A model generated the notes under the pieces. That model saw only the letters and a program-made list of their open reading frames with translations. It was not told the DNA's origin and did not search any database. A stretch of DNA of 64,000 nt from Chitinophaga chungangae (lineage in GTDB: Bacteria > Bacteroidota > Bacteroidia > Chitinophagales > Chitinophagaceae). This document shows positions 32,109 to 42,100 of this stretch, piece after piece. The DNA lies in assembly GCF_017742215.1 (NCBI RefSeq), contig NZ_JAGHKP010000002.1, positions 964,737 to 1,028,736 of the forward strand, given 5' to 3'. A program made the translations under genes and the position numbers. Each line of letters starts with the position of its first letter. Within the stretch, counting starts at the first letter, position 1.

Positions 32109-33512
32109 ATGAAAAAATTTCTTATATCCTCTTTTGGCGTAATGCTCCTTTTGCAAGGCGCATTTGCACAGCAAAAGAAAATGGTGGCGGATAAGATCGT
32201 GTCCAAAGTAGGGGAAAAAATCGTTCTCCAGTCGGATATCGAATCAGCTTTGGTAGACATGCAGCAGCAGGCCCTCGAAGGCATGCCCCTGCCGGCTAAC
32301 GCCAGCTGCCAGGCCATCGAGCAGATCATTGCGCAGAAGATCCTGGTGCTCCAGGCCGAGCGGGACAGCTTGCCCATCAGCGAAGCCGATGTGGACGGCC
32401 GTATCGAAAGCCAGATCCGCTGGGCCGAACAACGGTACGGCAGCCGCGAAAAAATGACCGAGATCACCGGTTACACCATCTACCAGCTCCGCGAACGTTT
32501 CCGCGACGCCATCCGCGAAAGCATGCTGGCGAAAGCCATGCGCGACAAGATCGTGAACGCCGTGAAAGTAACGCCCACCGAAGTAAAGAACCATTTCGAA
32601 AGAACACCGAAAGACAGCCTTCCCTTCTACGAATCGGAACTGGAGATCGGTCAGCTCGTAATACTTCCCAAAGCGAGCTACGAAATGGACAAATACGCCA
32701 TCGACCGGCTGAACGACTTTAAAACCAAAGTGGAAAACAAGGAAGGCGAATTTTCCACCTACGCCAGCCTGTACTCCGAAGACCCCGCGGTGAGGGAGAA
32801 CGGCGGCACATACATACTGAACCGTAACGACAAGAACTGGGACCCCGCTTTCATGCAGGCGGCATTCCGCCTGAAAGAAGGCGCTATTTCCAGCCCGGTG
32901 AAATCGCAGTTCGGCTACCACCTTATCAAAATGATCAAAAGGGCGGGCGACAACGTGACCGTGCAGCACATTCTCATCAAACCGAACGTGCTCACCGCAG
33001 ATATCAACAACGCCATCAACAAGCTGGATACCATCCGCGCCAATATCATCTCCCGTAAAATGTCTTTCGGAGAAGCCGTCACCAAATACAGCGACGAGCC
33101 GATGGCCAAATTCAACGGCGGTATGCTGCAAAACCCGAACACGGGCAGCACCTACATCACCATCGACCAGCTGAACGATCCGTCTACCAAAGACATCGTG
33201 ATGCTGCTGGACAGTCTGAAGCCGGGCGGCGTAACCAAACCGCTGATCTTCGACGACGAGCAGGGCCGCAAAGCCGTGCGCCTCGTATACCTGAAAACCC
33301 GCACCGAGCCTCACCGCGAGAACCTGAAAGACGATTACTCCCGCATCCAGCAGAGAACGCTCCAGGAAAAACAGGTGACCGCGCTCAACAAATGGCTGCA
33401 GGACAAGATCCCGACCTTTTACGTACACGTAGAACCGGAATACAGGCAGTGCGAGAACATTGCGAAGTGGACGGCGAACTCGCCGGTGTCTACAACGGCT
33501 TCCACCAAATAA
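32109..33512 (+). CDS. SurA/PpiC-type periplasmic peptidyl-prolyl isomerase
   Basis: A 467-residue exported chaperone. A signal peptide (FLISSFGVMLLLQGAFAQ, about 1-21) leads to a SurA N-terminal helical domain (22-170), then two parvulin-type domains at about 180-275 (FSTYASLYSEDPAVRENGG) and 280-390 (VQHILIKPN, SFGEAVTKYSDEPMAKFNGGML), with a C-terminal helix returning to the N-domain. SurA assists outer-membrane beta-barrel folding, which fits a cell with large SusC barrels. The gene has its own promoter and a strong terminator. Which parvulin domain is active is not clear from the sequence. Confidence 0.9.
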   Translation: MKKFLISSFGVMLLLQGAFAQQKKMVADKIVSKVGEKIVLQSDIESALVDMQQQALEGMPLPANASCQAIEQIIAQKILVLQAERDSLPISEADVDGRIESQIRWAEQRYGSREKMTEITGYTIYQLRERFRDAIRESMLAKAMRDKIVNAVKVTPTEVKNHFERTPKDSLPFYESELEIGQLVILPKASYEMDKYAIDRLNDFKTKVENKEGEFSTYASLYSEDPAVRENGGTYILNRNDKNWDPAFMQAAFRLKEGAISSPVKSQFGYHLIKMIKRAGDNVTVQHILIKPNVLTADINNAINKLDTIRANIISRKMSFGEAVTKYSDEPMAKFNGGMLQNPNTGSTYITIDQLNDPSTKDIVMLLDSLKPGGVTKPLIFDDEQGRKAVRLVYLKTRTEPHRENLKDDYSRIQQRTLQEKQVTALNKWLQDKIPTFYVHVEPEYRQCENIAKWTANSPVSTTASTK

Positions 33513-33537
33513 GCGCAAAACATTTGAAAAATATCCG

Positions 33538-33573
33538 CATCCCGGGCCAAAACAGGCCCGGGATGTTTATTTT
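33538..33573 (+). terminator. Intrinsic terminator of the SurA-like gene
   Basis: CATCCCGGGCC and GGCCCGGGATG pair perfectly (11 bp) around AAAACA, followed by TTTATTTT. Confidence 0.92.
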
Positions 33574-33647
33574 CAGGCAGTTCTTTGCCTAAATCCTATC
33601 ACTGTTAGCAGAATGCTAAAGGCGCGGGTGGTTTGGAAATTTAAGCG

Positions 33648-33655
33648 TAACTTTG
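33648..33655 (+). promoter_or_regulatory. -7 element of the PurF gene (TAACTTTG)
   Basis: TAACTTTG is a full TAnnTTTG match ending 18 nt before the ATG at 33674. It rules out an in-frame ATG at 33653, which would lie inside the promoter. Confidence 0.6.
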
Positions 33656-33673
33656 CGACTTCAATTTTACAGC

Positions 33674-35521
33674 ATGAGTGACGCGATTAAGCATGAATGC
33701 GGCCTGGCATTCATAAGATTAAGAAAACCATTCTCTTATTATCAACAGCAATACGGAACGGTTTTCTACGGCCTCAACAAACTCTACCTCCTCATGGAAA
33801 AGCAGCACAACCGTGGGCAGGACGGCGCAGGGGTAGCCACTGTAAAATTGCACACCGAACCAGGCGTTCCCTTCATGCACCGCATACGCAGCAGCCAGCC
33901 GCAACCTATCGGCGACGTATTCGGCAAGATCCGCGACGAAATAGCAGAAATAGAAAAATACCAGCCGGAGATCACCAAGTACCCCGGCCTCATGAAAGGC
34001 CACGTGCGGTTCCTGGGCGAACTGCTGATGGGCCACCTCCGTTACGCCACCCAGGGCAAAAACAACGTGGAGCTGTGCCACCCGTTCGTGCGCTACAACA
34101 CCATTCCCGCCCGCAACCTTACTATGGCGGGGAACTTCAACCTGGTGAACGTAGACGAGCTTTTTAACTTCGTAAAAGTTTCGCCCGGCGAAACCCATAA
34201 AAACAGCGACCTCGCCGCAATGCTCGAAGTCGTGTCTCACTTCCTCAACAAAGAAGACGAGGAGCGCCGCAACGGCCTCGACGTAAAAGCCATCCTGCAG
34301 CAGGCATTTGGCATGTTCGACGGCGGTTACCACGTATGCGGCCTCATCGGGTCCGGCGATTCCTTTGTGATCCGCGACCCGCATGGTATTCGTCCTTCGT
34401 ATTATTACATCAACGACGACGTGATCGTGGCCGCTTCCGAAAGGGCCGCCATACGCACCACTTTCAACGTGGGCGAGAACGAAGTGATGGAACTGATGCC
34501 CGGCACCGCGCTGATCGTAAAGGAAAACGGGGAATACAGCATCGAACAGATCATTCCCGCCAAAGAACGCCGCGCCTGCAGTTTCGAACGTATCTATTTC
34601 TCCCGCGGCAACGACGAGAAAATTTACAAAGAACGCTCCGCCCTCGGCTACCATCTTTCTGAAACCGTACTCAAAGCGATCGACAACGATCTCCGCAATA
34701 CCATCTTCTCCTTCATCCCAAACACCGCCGAAGTAGCGTTCTACGGCCTTATCAAAGGGCTGGAAGATTACCTGAACCGCATCAAGGTGGAAAGGATCAT
34801 GAGCTGGGGCAAAGATTTCGATGAAGAGAAGCTCAACGAAATGGTGAACCGCCGCGTACGCATCGACAAGATCGCCATTAAAGACGTGAAGATGCGCACC
34901 TTCATCACCGAAGATTCCAGCCGCAACGAAATGGTGCAGCACGTGTACGACATCACCTACGGCACCGTAAAACCCGGCACCGATACGCTGGTGGTGATAG
35001 ACGATTCCATCGTTCGCGGCACTACCCTGCGCGAAAGCATCATCAAAATGCTGGACCGCCTGGGCCCGAAACGCATCATCGTAATGAGCTCCGCTCCCCA
35101 GATACGTTACCCGGACTGCTATGGCATAGACATGAGCAAGATGGGCGAATTCGTCGCTTTCCAGGCCGCCATCGCGCTGCTGCGCGAACAGGGCAAGGAA
35201 TACATCCTGCAGGAAGCGTACGGGCTGTGCAAGGAGCTGGAAAGGACCAATACCCTCCACGCGCAGAACGTGGTGAAGAACGTCTACAAACCCTTCACCC
35301 CCGAAGAGATCTCCGCGAAGATCGCCGAGATCATTACGCCCGCGGGCATCAACGCCCAGGTGGAAGTGATCTACCAGAACATCGAAAGCCTGCACGCCAG
35401 CTGCCCGAACAACCTGGGCGACTGGTATTTCACCGGCAATTATCCCACTCCGGGCGGTAACCGCGTGGTGAACAAGGCGTTCATGAACTATATGGAAGGC
35501 AAAAACGAGCGCGGGTATTAA
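33674..35521 (+). CDS. purF: Amidophosphoribosyltransferase, long Bacteroidota form
   Basis: A 615-residue PurF-type enzyme. The class II glutamine amidotransferase domain begins almost at once with HECGLAF (nucleophile Cys9) and continues with GQDGAGVAT, GHLRYATQGKNN and GDSFVIRDPHGIRP. The phosphoribosyltransferase domain has the PRPP-binding loop VVIDDSIVRGTT. It makes phosphoribosylamine, the first committed step of purine synthesis. It is over 100 residues longer than classical PurF (about 470-505), mostly through inserts in the glutaminase half and a C-terminal extension, a form I know from other Bacteroidota. A second classical purF elsewhere is possible. It is monocistronic. Confidence 0.88.
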   Translation: MSDAIKHECGLAFIRLRKPFSYYQQQYGTVFYGLNKLYLLMEKQHNRGQDGAGVATVKLHTEPGVPFMHRIRSSQPQPIGDVFGKIRDEIAEIEKYQPEITKYPGLMKGHVRFLGELLMGHLRYATQGKNNVELCHPFVRYNTIPARNLTMAGNFNLVNVDELFNFVKVSPGETHKNSDLAAMLEVVSHFLNKEDEERRNGLDVKAILQQAFGMFDGGYHVCGLIGSGDSFVIRDPHGIRPSYYYINDDVIVAASERAAIRTTFNVGENEVMELMPGTALIVKENGEYSIEQIIPAKERRACSFERIYFSRGNDEKIYKERSALGYHLSETVLKAIDNDLRNTIFSFIPNTAEVAFYGLIKGLEDYLNRIKVERIMSWGKDFDEEKLNEMVNRRVRIDKIAIKDVKMRTFITEDSSRNEMVQHVYDITYGTVKPGTDTLVVIDDSIVRGTTLRESIIKMLDRLGPKRIIVMSSAPQIRYPDCYGIDMSKMGEFVAFQAAIALLREQGKEYILQEAYGLCKELERTNTLHAQNVVKNVYKPFTPEEISAKIAEIITPAGINAQVEVIYQNIESLHASCPNNLGDWYFTGNYPTPGGNRVVNKAFMNYMEGKNERGY

Positions 35522-35629
35522 TCTCCCAAAGCAGTGTTAATTTTCTTTTAATTCGGGGTTGTTTTTTCACCTCCGGGGAAAAAGGCGTATTTTAGGATAG
35601 TGTTTGTACTCAATTGTTTACCAATGTGT

Positions 35630-36133
35630 ATGAAAACATTATTATTGATCCGACACGCCAAGTCCAGTTGGAATGATCCTGAAATGGATGATTTCGACCG
35701 CCCGCTTAACAAACGCGGAAAACAGAACGCCCCGGAAATGGCCACCAGGCTGCTCTCCCGGGGAGTTGTGCCCGAACTGATCATCTCCAGCCCGGCAAAA
35801 CGCGCCCGCACCACGGCCCGCATCATGGCGAAAGAATGGAAATACCCCAAAGAGGCCATTTTGCTGGAAGACGAGCTGTATCTCTGTTATGCCTCCACTT
35901 TCCTGAAGGTGATCACCAAAATCGACGACGATTTTAACAACGTCGCCATTTTTGCGCACAACCCCGGCATTACCGATTTCGCGAATTATCTTACAGAGGA
36001 GATCCGGATAGACAATGTGCCCACAACGGGCATTTTTGGTATTGAGGCGGATACGGAACATTGGGAAGAGTTCGACCGCGCCAAAAAACGCTTCCTTTTC
36101 TTCGATTACCCCAAAAGCGAAGGCCTCGTATAA
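35630..36133 (+). CDS. SixA-like histidine phosphatase
   Basis: A 167-residue histidine phosphatase. The RHG-type active site is LLLIRHAKSSW (RHA variant, catalytic His9), with the second catalytic His in the AHNPGITDF motif (about residue 110) and the conserved SSPAKRARTTA segment. E. coli SixA removes phosphate from histidine phosphotransfer domains; the substrate here is unknown. The ATG at 35630 is chosen; another at 35624 would add two residues. It is convergent with the thioesterase gene. Confidence 0.88.
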   Translation: MKTLLLIRHAKSSWNDPEMDDFDRPLNKRGKQNAPEMATRLLSRGVVPELIISSPAKRARTTARIMAKEWKYPKEAILLEDELYLCYASTFLKVITKIDDDFNNVAIFAHNPGITDFANYLTEEIRIDNVPTTGIFGIEADTEHWEEFDRAKKRFLFFDYPKSEGLV

Positions 36134-36162
36134 TCACACTAAAGTGCTGACAAGGTTTGCCG

Positions 36163-36549
36163 TTACGCCTCCAGCGGCACCGGCCGTTTGTATTCGTCGA
36201 TCGCCACAAAAGTGAAGGTGCCGCTGATCGCTTTATACCTTTCCATCGAATACATTTCCTCCACGAAAATTTCCACTAGCACTTTCAAACTGGTGTTTCC
36301 CGTTTCCACCACCCGGGCGATCAGCTCCACGATCGTGCCTGCCGGAATGGCTTTTTTAAAATCGATCTTGTCCGACGAAACGGTTACCATCCGTTTGCGC
36401 GCGTAACGCGTAGCGGCGATAAAAGCGACTTCATCCATCAACTGCATGGCGGTGCCGCCGAAAAGGGTGTCGTAATGGTTGGTGGTATTAGGAAACACGG
36501 CTTTGAAGATGCGGGTTTCCGATTGCTGTATTTTTTCTGCTTTGTTCAT
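36163..36549 (-). CDS. Hot-dog fold acyl-CoA thioesterase
   Basis: A 128-residue single hot-dog protein of the YciA/BFIT class. Diagnostic segments are FPNTTNHYDTLFGGTAMQLMDEVAFIAATRYARKR (active-site Asp in LMDEVA) and the second half KVLVEIFVEEM and GTFTFVAIDE. It hydrolyses acyl-CoA esters in the cytoplasm. It lies 10 nt after the SAM adenosyltransferase gene on the same strand. Confidence 0.88.
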   Translation of the reverse strand: MNKAEKIQQSETRIFKAVFPNTTNHYDTLFGGTAMQLMDEVAFIAATRYARKRMVTVSSDKIDFKKAIPAGTIVELIARVVETGNTSLKVLVEIFVEEMYSMERYKAISGTFTFVAIDEYKRPVPLEA

Positions 36550-36559
36550 CTGTAAGGAT

Positions 36560-37459
36560 TTATGGCGCTTTCGTCACTTCCACCGTCCATTCCGGGCCGC
36601 TGGCGAGGTTGTACGTTTCGGCCAGGTTGCCGTAATTGATGGCGAAAGAAAGGTTCATCAGGCTGTTCTGATAAGCCAGCAGCGCGCCTTCCGGCACGGA
36701 AGCGAATGTGGCCGCAAAAGGCAATGTGCCGGTGAACATCAATATCCCGCCTTTGAATATTTTCACGCTCAGCCTGTCTCCGAATTTCAGCCCCAGCGGT
36801 TGTAATGTTTTTTCACTGATGTTCGTCCATACATTGCCGTATTGCACGTCGAGAATGGGAATGTTGCCGTAAACGGTGTTGTTTTTAAAAACCGCTTCCT
36901 GGTAACTGATCCGCACCACGGAATCGGGCAGGCGTGTGCCAACGGAATCGAAGGGAATAACACCCGCGGCCAATCGCGCGCCGGTGTAAGCGTACACATC
37001 ACGCCCGTGAAAAGTGTAGGAAGCGGAAGAGCCCGGCAGCCGGTTGCGGGTTTCGTCGATCTCGCGCATGGCTTCAATGCCCATGCTTTCCGCAACGAGC
37101 GTGAGCGTTCCGTTGTCTGGCGTCACGAAATAATGCCCGCTTTTGGTTTGCAGCACCACCGATTTGCGCTCGGAGCCCACACCGGGGTCTATCACCGACA
37201 CAAAAACGGTCCCCTTCGGCCAGTAAGCCGCGGTTTGCTGCAGCCGGTAAGCGGCTTCCCAGATATTAAAAGGGGGAATTTCGTGGGTGAGGTCGTAGAT
37301 CTTCAGCTGGGGCGATACGCCCACGGCCACGCCTTTCATCGCGGAAACGGCGCCGTCTTTCAGGCCAAAGTCCGTTTGCAGCACCAGCACGTTGGATTGG
37401 GAAAAGGCGGTCCCTTTCAGCAAAAGAAAAAGGACGCACAGGAGGTTAAACGGTTTCAT
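36560..37459 (-). CDS. Exported SAM hydroxide adenosyltransferase (DUF62)
   Basis: A 299-residue DUF62 protein. The N-terminus is a Sec signal (LLCVLFLLLKGTAFS, cleavage near 20). The mature part has the family motifs VLQTDFGLKDGAVSAMKG, YDLTHEIPPFNI, VFVSVIDPGVGSERKSV and TPDNGTL. Characterised members split S-adenosylmethionine to adenosine and methionine with hydroxide, or halogenate it. Export of such an enzyme is unexpected because SAM is cytoplasmic; the substrate may be extracellular SAM or something else. It follows the ECF sigma gene by 21 nt and precedes the thioesterase by 10 nt. Confidence 0.88.
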   Translation of the reverse strand: MKPFNLLCVLFLLLKGTAFSQSNVLVLQTDFGLKDGAVSAMKGVAVGVSPQLKIYDLTHEIPPFNIWEAAYRLQQTAAYWPKGTVFVSVIDPGVGSERKSVVLQTKSGHYFVTPDNGTLTLVAESMGIEAMREIDETRNRLPGSSASYTFHGRDVYAYTGARLAAGVIPFDSVGTRLPDSVVRISYQEAVFKNNTVYGNIPILDVQYGNVWTNISEKTLQPLGLKFGDRLSVKIFKGGILMFTGTLPFAATFASVPEGALLAYQNSLMNLSFAINYGNLAETYNLASGPEWTVEVTKAP

Positions 37460-37480
37460 GCCGATGAAATTAACGGAAAA

Positions 37481-38029
37481 TCAGTTCATTTCCTTGCGCA
37501 GCACCTGCAGGGCATTGTGGAGGGTATTGTAAATGGTGCGCTCGGTGAGCCCGGTCACTTCGGCGATCTCTTTAAACCCGCGCCCCTCGAAATAACGCAG
37601 CTGCACCAGCTGCAGCTGCCGGCCGGAAAGCTGCGTCAATGCCGACCGCAGGCGGGCTTTGATGCCTTCGTCTGTTTGCGTTTCGATCAGCATTTCTTCG
37701 TAAGACGACTGGGTGAGCTCCATATGCGCCGCCTCGTCGAACGGCACTTCTTTGGGTTGATTCGTTGATTTATAAAGCAGGCGTTTGAAGATCGTGATCA
37801 CGTATTGCTGGATGTTCTGCACCCCGGCCAGCCGCTCCCTGATCTTCCAGAGTTCCAGGAACAGTTCGTTGATGCAGCCCTGCACAAGGTCTACATCGCG
37901 ATAGAGGGACAAGCCCAGGCGGAAAAGGTCGTCGTAAAACAGGTCAAAACATTCATACAGGCCCTGACGGTCTCCCCCGGCGAGCAATTGCCAGTTCTTT
38001 TCTATTTTTTCTTGGCGATGCGGGCTCAT
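37481..38029 (-). CDS. ECF RNA polymerase sigma factor (FecI-like)
   Basis: A 182-residue ECF sigma factor. Region 2 includes LYECFDLFYDDLFRLGLSLY and GCINELFLELWKIRERL; region 4 includes ALTQLSGRQLQLVQLRYFEGRGFKEIAEVTGLTERTIYNTL. It is divergent from the FecR-type gene, whose product normally controls it. Such pairs are activated by an STN-bearing SusC, which is also present here. The start is the ATG at 38029. Two genes follow on the same strand within 22 nt, and may form its operon. Confidence 0.92.
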   Translation of the reverse strand: MSPHRQEKIEKNWQLLAGGDRQGLYECFDLFYDDLFRLGLSLYRDVDLVQGCINELFLELWKIRERLAGVQNIQQYVITIFKRLLYKSTNQPKEVPFDEAAHMELTQSSYEEMLIETQTDEGIKARLRSALTQLSGRQLQLVQLRYFEGRGFKEIAEVTGLTERTIYNTLHNALQVLRKEMN

Positions 38030-38123
38030 CTTGGCGATGAAAACGGTTCTTTTGGTTGATCTGAAGTAAAATAAATTATTTTTTGCATTTCATTGGTAAA
38101 AAGGAAAGCTTTCCCGCACTTGT

Positions 38124-39137
38124 ATGTATCAACCAGATCAGGACATGCAATATTCGCATCAGACCGCAGAAGAACTGCTGCTCGACACATCATTTATCCA
38201 TTATTGTAAAGGCGCGCCTGCAGCGGATGTACAATATTGGCAGGAGTTGCTGGAGAAGCTTCCCGGCCAGCGGCCCGAGGCAGACCGTGCCCGAGAATTA
38301 TTCCGCCTTATGCAAGGATACCCGCCCGTTTCGTTGAAAGCCGCCGCGCTGGAGCGTTTGAAAGAAAGCCTCGACGCGCAGGAAGTAACCCGTTCCATCG
38401 CCCCGCGCGTGCGCAGGCTGCCCTACCGCTGGATAGCCGCCGCCGGCGTCGCCATTATTGCGGCTTCCGCGTTCCTGCTTTTCGAGGATACCGAAAAACA
38501 CATCACCCATTACAATACCCTCGCGCAAACGGGCACGCAGGACCGCAAGACTTTCAGCCTGCCCGACGGTTCGCAGGTATTGCTGGGCACCGCCAGCACC
38601 TTGCAGCTCAGCGACGCTTTCGGGAAAAAAGACCGTAACGTATACCTCGACGGCGAAGCGTTTTTTGCCGTAAAATCCAATACCAACCTGCCTTTCACCG
38701 TGGTAACCCGGAAAGCCGCCACCACCGTGCTGGGCACTGAATTCAAAGTACGCTGTTACGGGGAAGATGCGCAGGTAATGCTTTCCTCCGGCAAAGTGCG
38801 CGTGGAAGCCGACGCGGCCGCCATGGAGCTGCAGCCCGGGGAAGAAGCCGTGGTGGAAAACGGCGCGCCGCTGAAAAAGAATGTTTTCAAAAAAGAGGAT
38901 ATGCAGAACTGGATCAGCCGGAAAGTGGAATTCGCCAATGCGGACATGGACCAGATCACCGCTATTTTAAAGGAATATTACGGCGTAAACGTGAGGTTGG
39001 AAAAACGCCCTGCCGGCAAAGTCATGTTTACCGGCATATTTCATGATCAGCAACTGAACGTAGTACTGGACGCAATTAGCTTTACCAACAACTTTACTTA
39101 CCGCCTGGATCACAATGAGGTGGTGATCCGTTTTTAG
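38124..39137 (+). CDS. FecR family anti-sigma factor
   Basis: A 337-residue inner-membrane regulator. The cytoplasmic N-terminal part (1-100) binds the sigma factor, one transmembrane helix is at about 103-120 (WIAAAGVAIIAASAFLLF), the periplasmic FecR domain is about 135-230 (KTFSLPDGSQVLLGTASTL, VYLDGEAFFAV, TVLGTEFKV) and the DUF4974 domain 255-335 contacts the transporter STN domain. It is divergent from its ECF sigma factor over about 94 bp and lies 37 nt upstream of the SusC it is expected to sense. Confidence 0.95.
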   Translation: MYQPDQDMQYSHQTAEELLLDTSFIHYCKGAPAADVQYWQELLEKLPGQRPEADRARELFRLMQGYPPVSLKAAALERLKESLDAQEVTRSIAPRVRRLPYRWIAAAGVAIIAASAFLLFEDTEKHITHYNTLAQTGTQDRKTFSLPDGSQVLLGTASTLQLSDAFGKKDRNVYLDGEAFFAVKSNTNLPFTVVTRKAATTVLGTEFKVRCYGEDAQVMLSSGKVRVEADAAAMELQPGEEAVVENGAPLKKNVFKKEDMQNWISRKVEFANADMDQITAILKEYYGVNVRLEKRPAGKVMFTGIFHDQQLNVVLDAISFTNNFTYRLDHNEVVIRF

Positions 39138-39174
39138 ACAGGACGCAATTTTCAAGATCCTAAATCCTTTATAC

Positions 39175-42100
39175 ATGAAGAGAACTATACCACGTTCATG
39201 TATGATGCCGGCATTGCTATGGCTATGCCTCACCATCAGTACAGCAACCAGCGCACAACAGAAAGTTTATTCGTTTAACTGGGAAAACACAGCGCTGTCC
39301 AGCGTTTTCAGGCAGATAGAACAGGCCGCCAACGTTCGTTTTTCTTACAACCCCTCCGGTATTAAAGAAGATATGCCCGTCCGGCTGAAGATCGACAGTC
39401 AGCGGCTGGATGCGGTGGTCGAGCGGCTTTGCAAAGCCATCAACTCCAATTACAGGATCACGGACAACATCGTGATGCTGCGCCCTTCAAACGAACCGCC
39501 GGCCGCGGCCGATTACCGCCTGCACGGAAAAGTTCTGAACGAAAAAAATGAACCGCTGCCCGGCGTTACCGTGCATAACCAGCGGCTCAGGAAAGCGGTG
39601 CATACTTTGGCAGACGGTGTTTTCAGCATCGACGCGGCGCCGGGCGATCATATCGAGTTTTCCATGATCGGGTTCGAGCGGCAGGTGAATGCAGCAGGCG
39701 CCGAGGGGTCAACGATGGTGGTGACCATGAAAGAAAAAGTGACCGACCTGGGAACCGTAGTGGTAACGGCCCTCGGCATCAAACGCGAAGCCCGCGCGCT
39801 CGGTTATGCGCATGCGGAAGTGAATGGAGACGATATGAAACGCGCCCGCGAAACCAATGTGATCAATTCCCTCGCCGGCAAAGTGCCCGGCCTCATCATC
39901 AACAGCACGGCCGGCGGGCCCGCGGGCTCCAGCCGCGTGATCATCCGCGGCAACACGCAGATCTCCGGCAACAACCAGCCGCTGTACGTGGTAGACGGCG
40001 TGCCTATCGACAATTCCAACTACGGCCAGGTGAGCGGCGATAAATATTCCAGCGGCTTCGATTTCGGCGACGCGATCTCCGCCATCAACCCGGACGATAT
40101 CGAAACGATCAGCGTGCTGAAAGGCCCTTCCGCTTCCGCCCTTTACGGCAGCCGCGCGGGCCACGGCGTGATACTCATCACCACCAAAAAAGGCACGCTG
40201 AAAAAAGCCCTCGGCATCGAGTTCAACAGCACCGCCACCATGGAAAAACAGCTGACCCGTTTCGACGATTATCAATATCAATACGGTCAGGGTACGGGCG
40301 GAACGATCCCGCGGGACCGAGACCAGGCGCGCACCACCATGTTCAGCAATTTCGGCGCAAGGCTCGATCCCACGCTGATGGTAGCCAGCTTCGACGGCAA
40401 ACAGCGCCCCTACGGCCTCGTGCAGAACAACATCGAAAATTTCTTCCGCACCGGCTCCACTTTCACCAACACGATCTCCCTCACCAGCGCAACAGACAAC
40501 ACCGCCTTCCGCCTTTCCCTGTCTGACCTGAAAAATAACGACATCGTGCCCACCAGCGAAATGCGCCGCAACACCGCCAATTTCTCCAGCAATTCCAAAT
40601 TCGGCAAACGCCTTACGCTCGACGCAAAAGTGATGTACATGCGCGAGGAAGTGAACAACCGCCCCGCGCTGGCAGACGATGCGGGCAATATCGGCAATGC
40701 GTTCGTAGGCCTTGCGAATAACATCGACCAGAGCATTTTTTCCACCGGTTATAAAAACGATAACGGCGATTATGTGGACTGGGGCGGCGGAGAATACCGT
40801 CTGAACCCCTACTGGGTGATCAACGAAATGCGCAACTCCACGAAGAAAGACAGGATCATGGGCAACATCGTGACCAATTACCAGTTCGCCGACTGGATCG
40901 GTTTACAGGGGCGTTTTTCAACAGACATCACTTATTTTAAATACCGGAAATACAGTCCGCCCAGCACGCCCGGCTCCATCACCGGCCGTTACGAAGGCAT
41001 CGACCAGAAGTTCCATACCACGGAGGCGGATCTGCTGCTTACTTTGCAGAAACAATTTACGCCCAACTGGTACGGCGCGGCGCGTTTGGGCAGCAGTCTC
41101 TCGCAATATTCTCGCCCAGGCGTGAACCTGATGGGCACGGACATGCAGCTGGAAGAAATTTCCATCAACAGCTTCAACGACCGTGTAGCGACGGAAACCG
41201 AATCCCGCAAAAGGATCAATTCCTTTTACGGACTGTTCAGCGGCGCATATAAAAACTGGGCGTACCTGGACGTGACCGTTCGCCGCGACGCATCTTCCAC
41301 GTTACCCACAACAGATAATACCTACCTCTATTCTTCCTTCTCCGGCAGCTTCATTTTTACCGACGCGTTCAAAATAAAAAACAAAGTGCTGACGTACGGC
41401 AAGCTGCGCGCGTCTGTAGCGGAAGTGGGCAACGACACCGATCCGCATATGCTGAACCTGAACTATGCGCTGCTGCAGCAGAAAATAAACGGCGATGCCG
41501 CAGGCGGCATCAGCACCACCGTGCTGCCGCCCGATTCGCTGCGGCCCACGCGTACCCGGTCTTACGAAGTAGGCACCGAACTGAAGTTCTTCAGCGGCAA
41601 CATCGGCCTGGACGTAACGGCGTACACGCAGGATTCGCGGGACCAGATCAACTATGTGCCCATCCCCACTTCGTCCGGCTACCGCACCAGGCTGGTGAAT
41701 GCGGGAGTGATACAGAACAAGGGCATCGAGATCGCATTGTCTGCAACGCCCGTACGCACGGAAAATTTCCGGTGGGACATCAGTGTGAACGCCGCGCGCA
41801 ACAAAAATACCGTGAAGAGCCTTGCCACGGGCATTCCCTTCCTGACGCTCTCCGATGCGCGCTGGCTGGGCGTTTCAGTGGTAGCGCAACCGGAGGCCCC
41901 GTACGGCGCCATACTCGGGTACGATTACCAGAGAGATCCGTCGGGCAACGTCATTCTCGATTCCATCACCCTTACGCCTATGCCCACAGACGAACGCAAG
42001 GTAATGGGCAAAGGCACCTGGGACTGGACGGGCGGTTTAACCACCACGCTGTCTTACAAAAACTTTACGTTCAACGCCATTCTGGACATGAAACAGGGCG

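Noticed and set aside
33719..35395. A 558-codon frame antisense to purF, and similar long antisense frames over nusA, the SurA-like gene and pheS
   Set aside because: These are shadows of third-position GC-rich codons; all are rich in Val, His, Phe and Arg and match no family, whereas the sense frames do.
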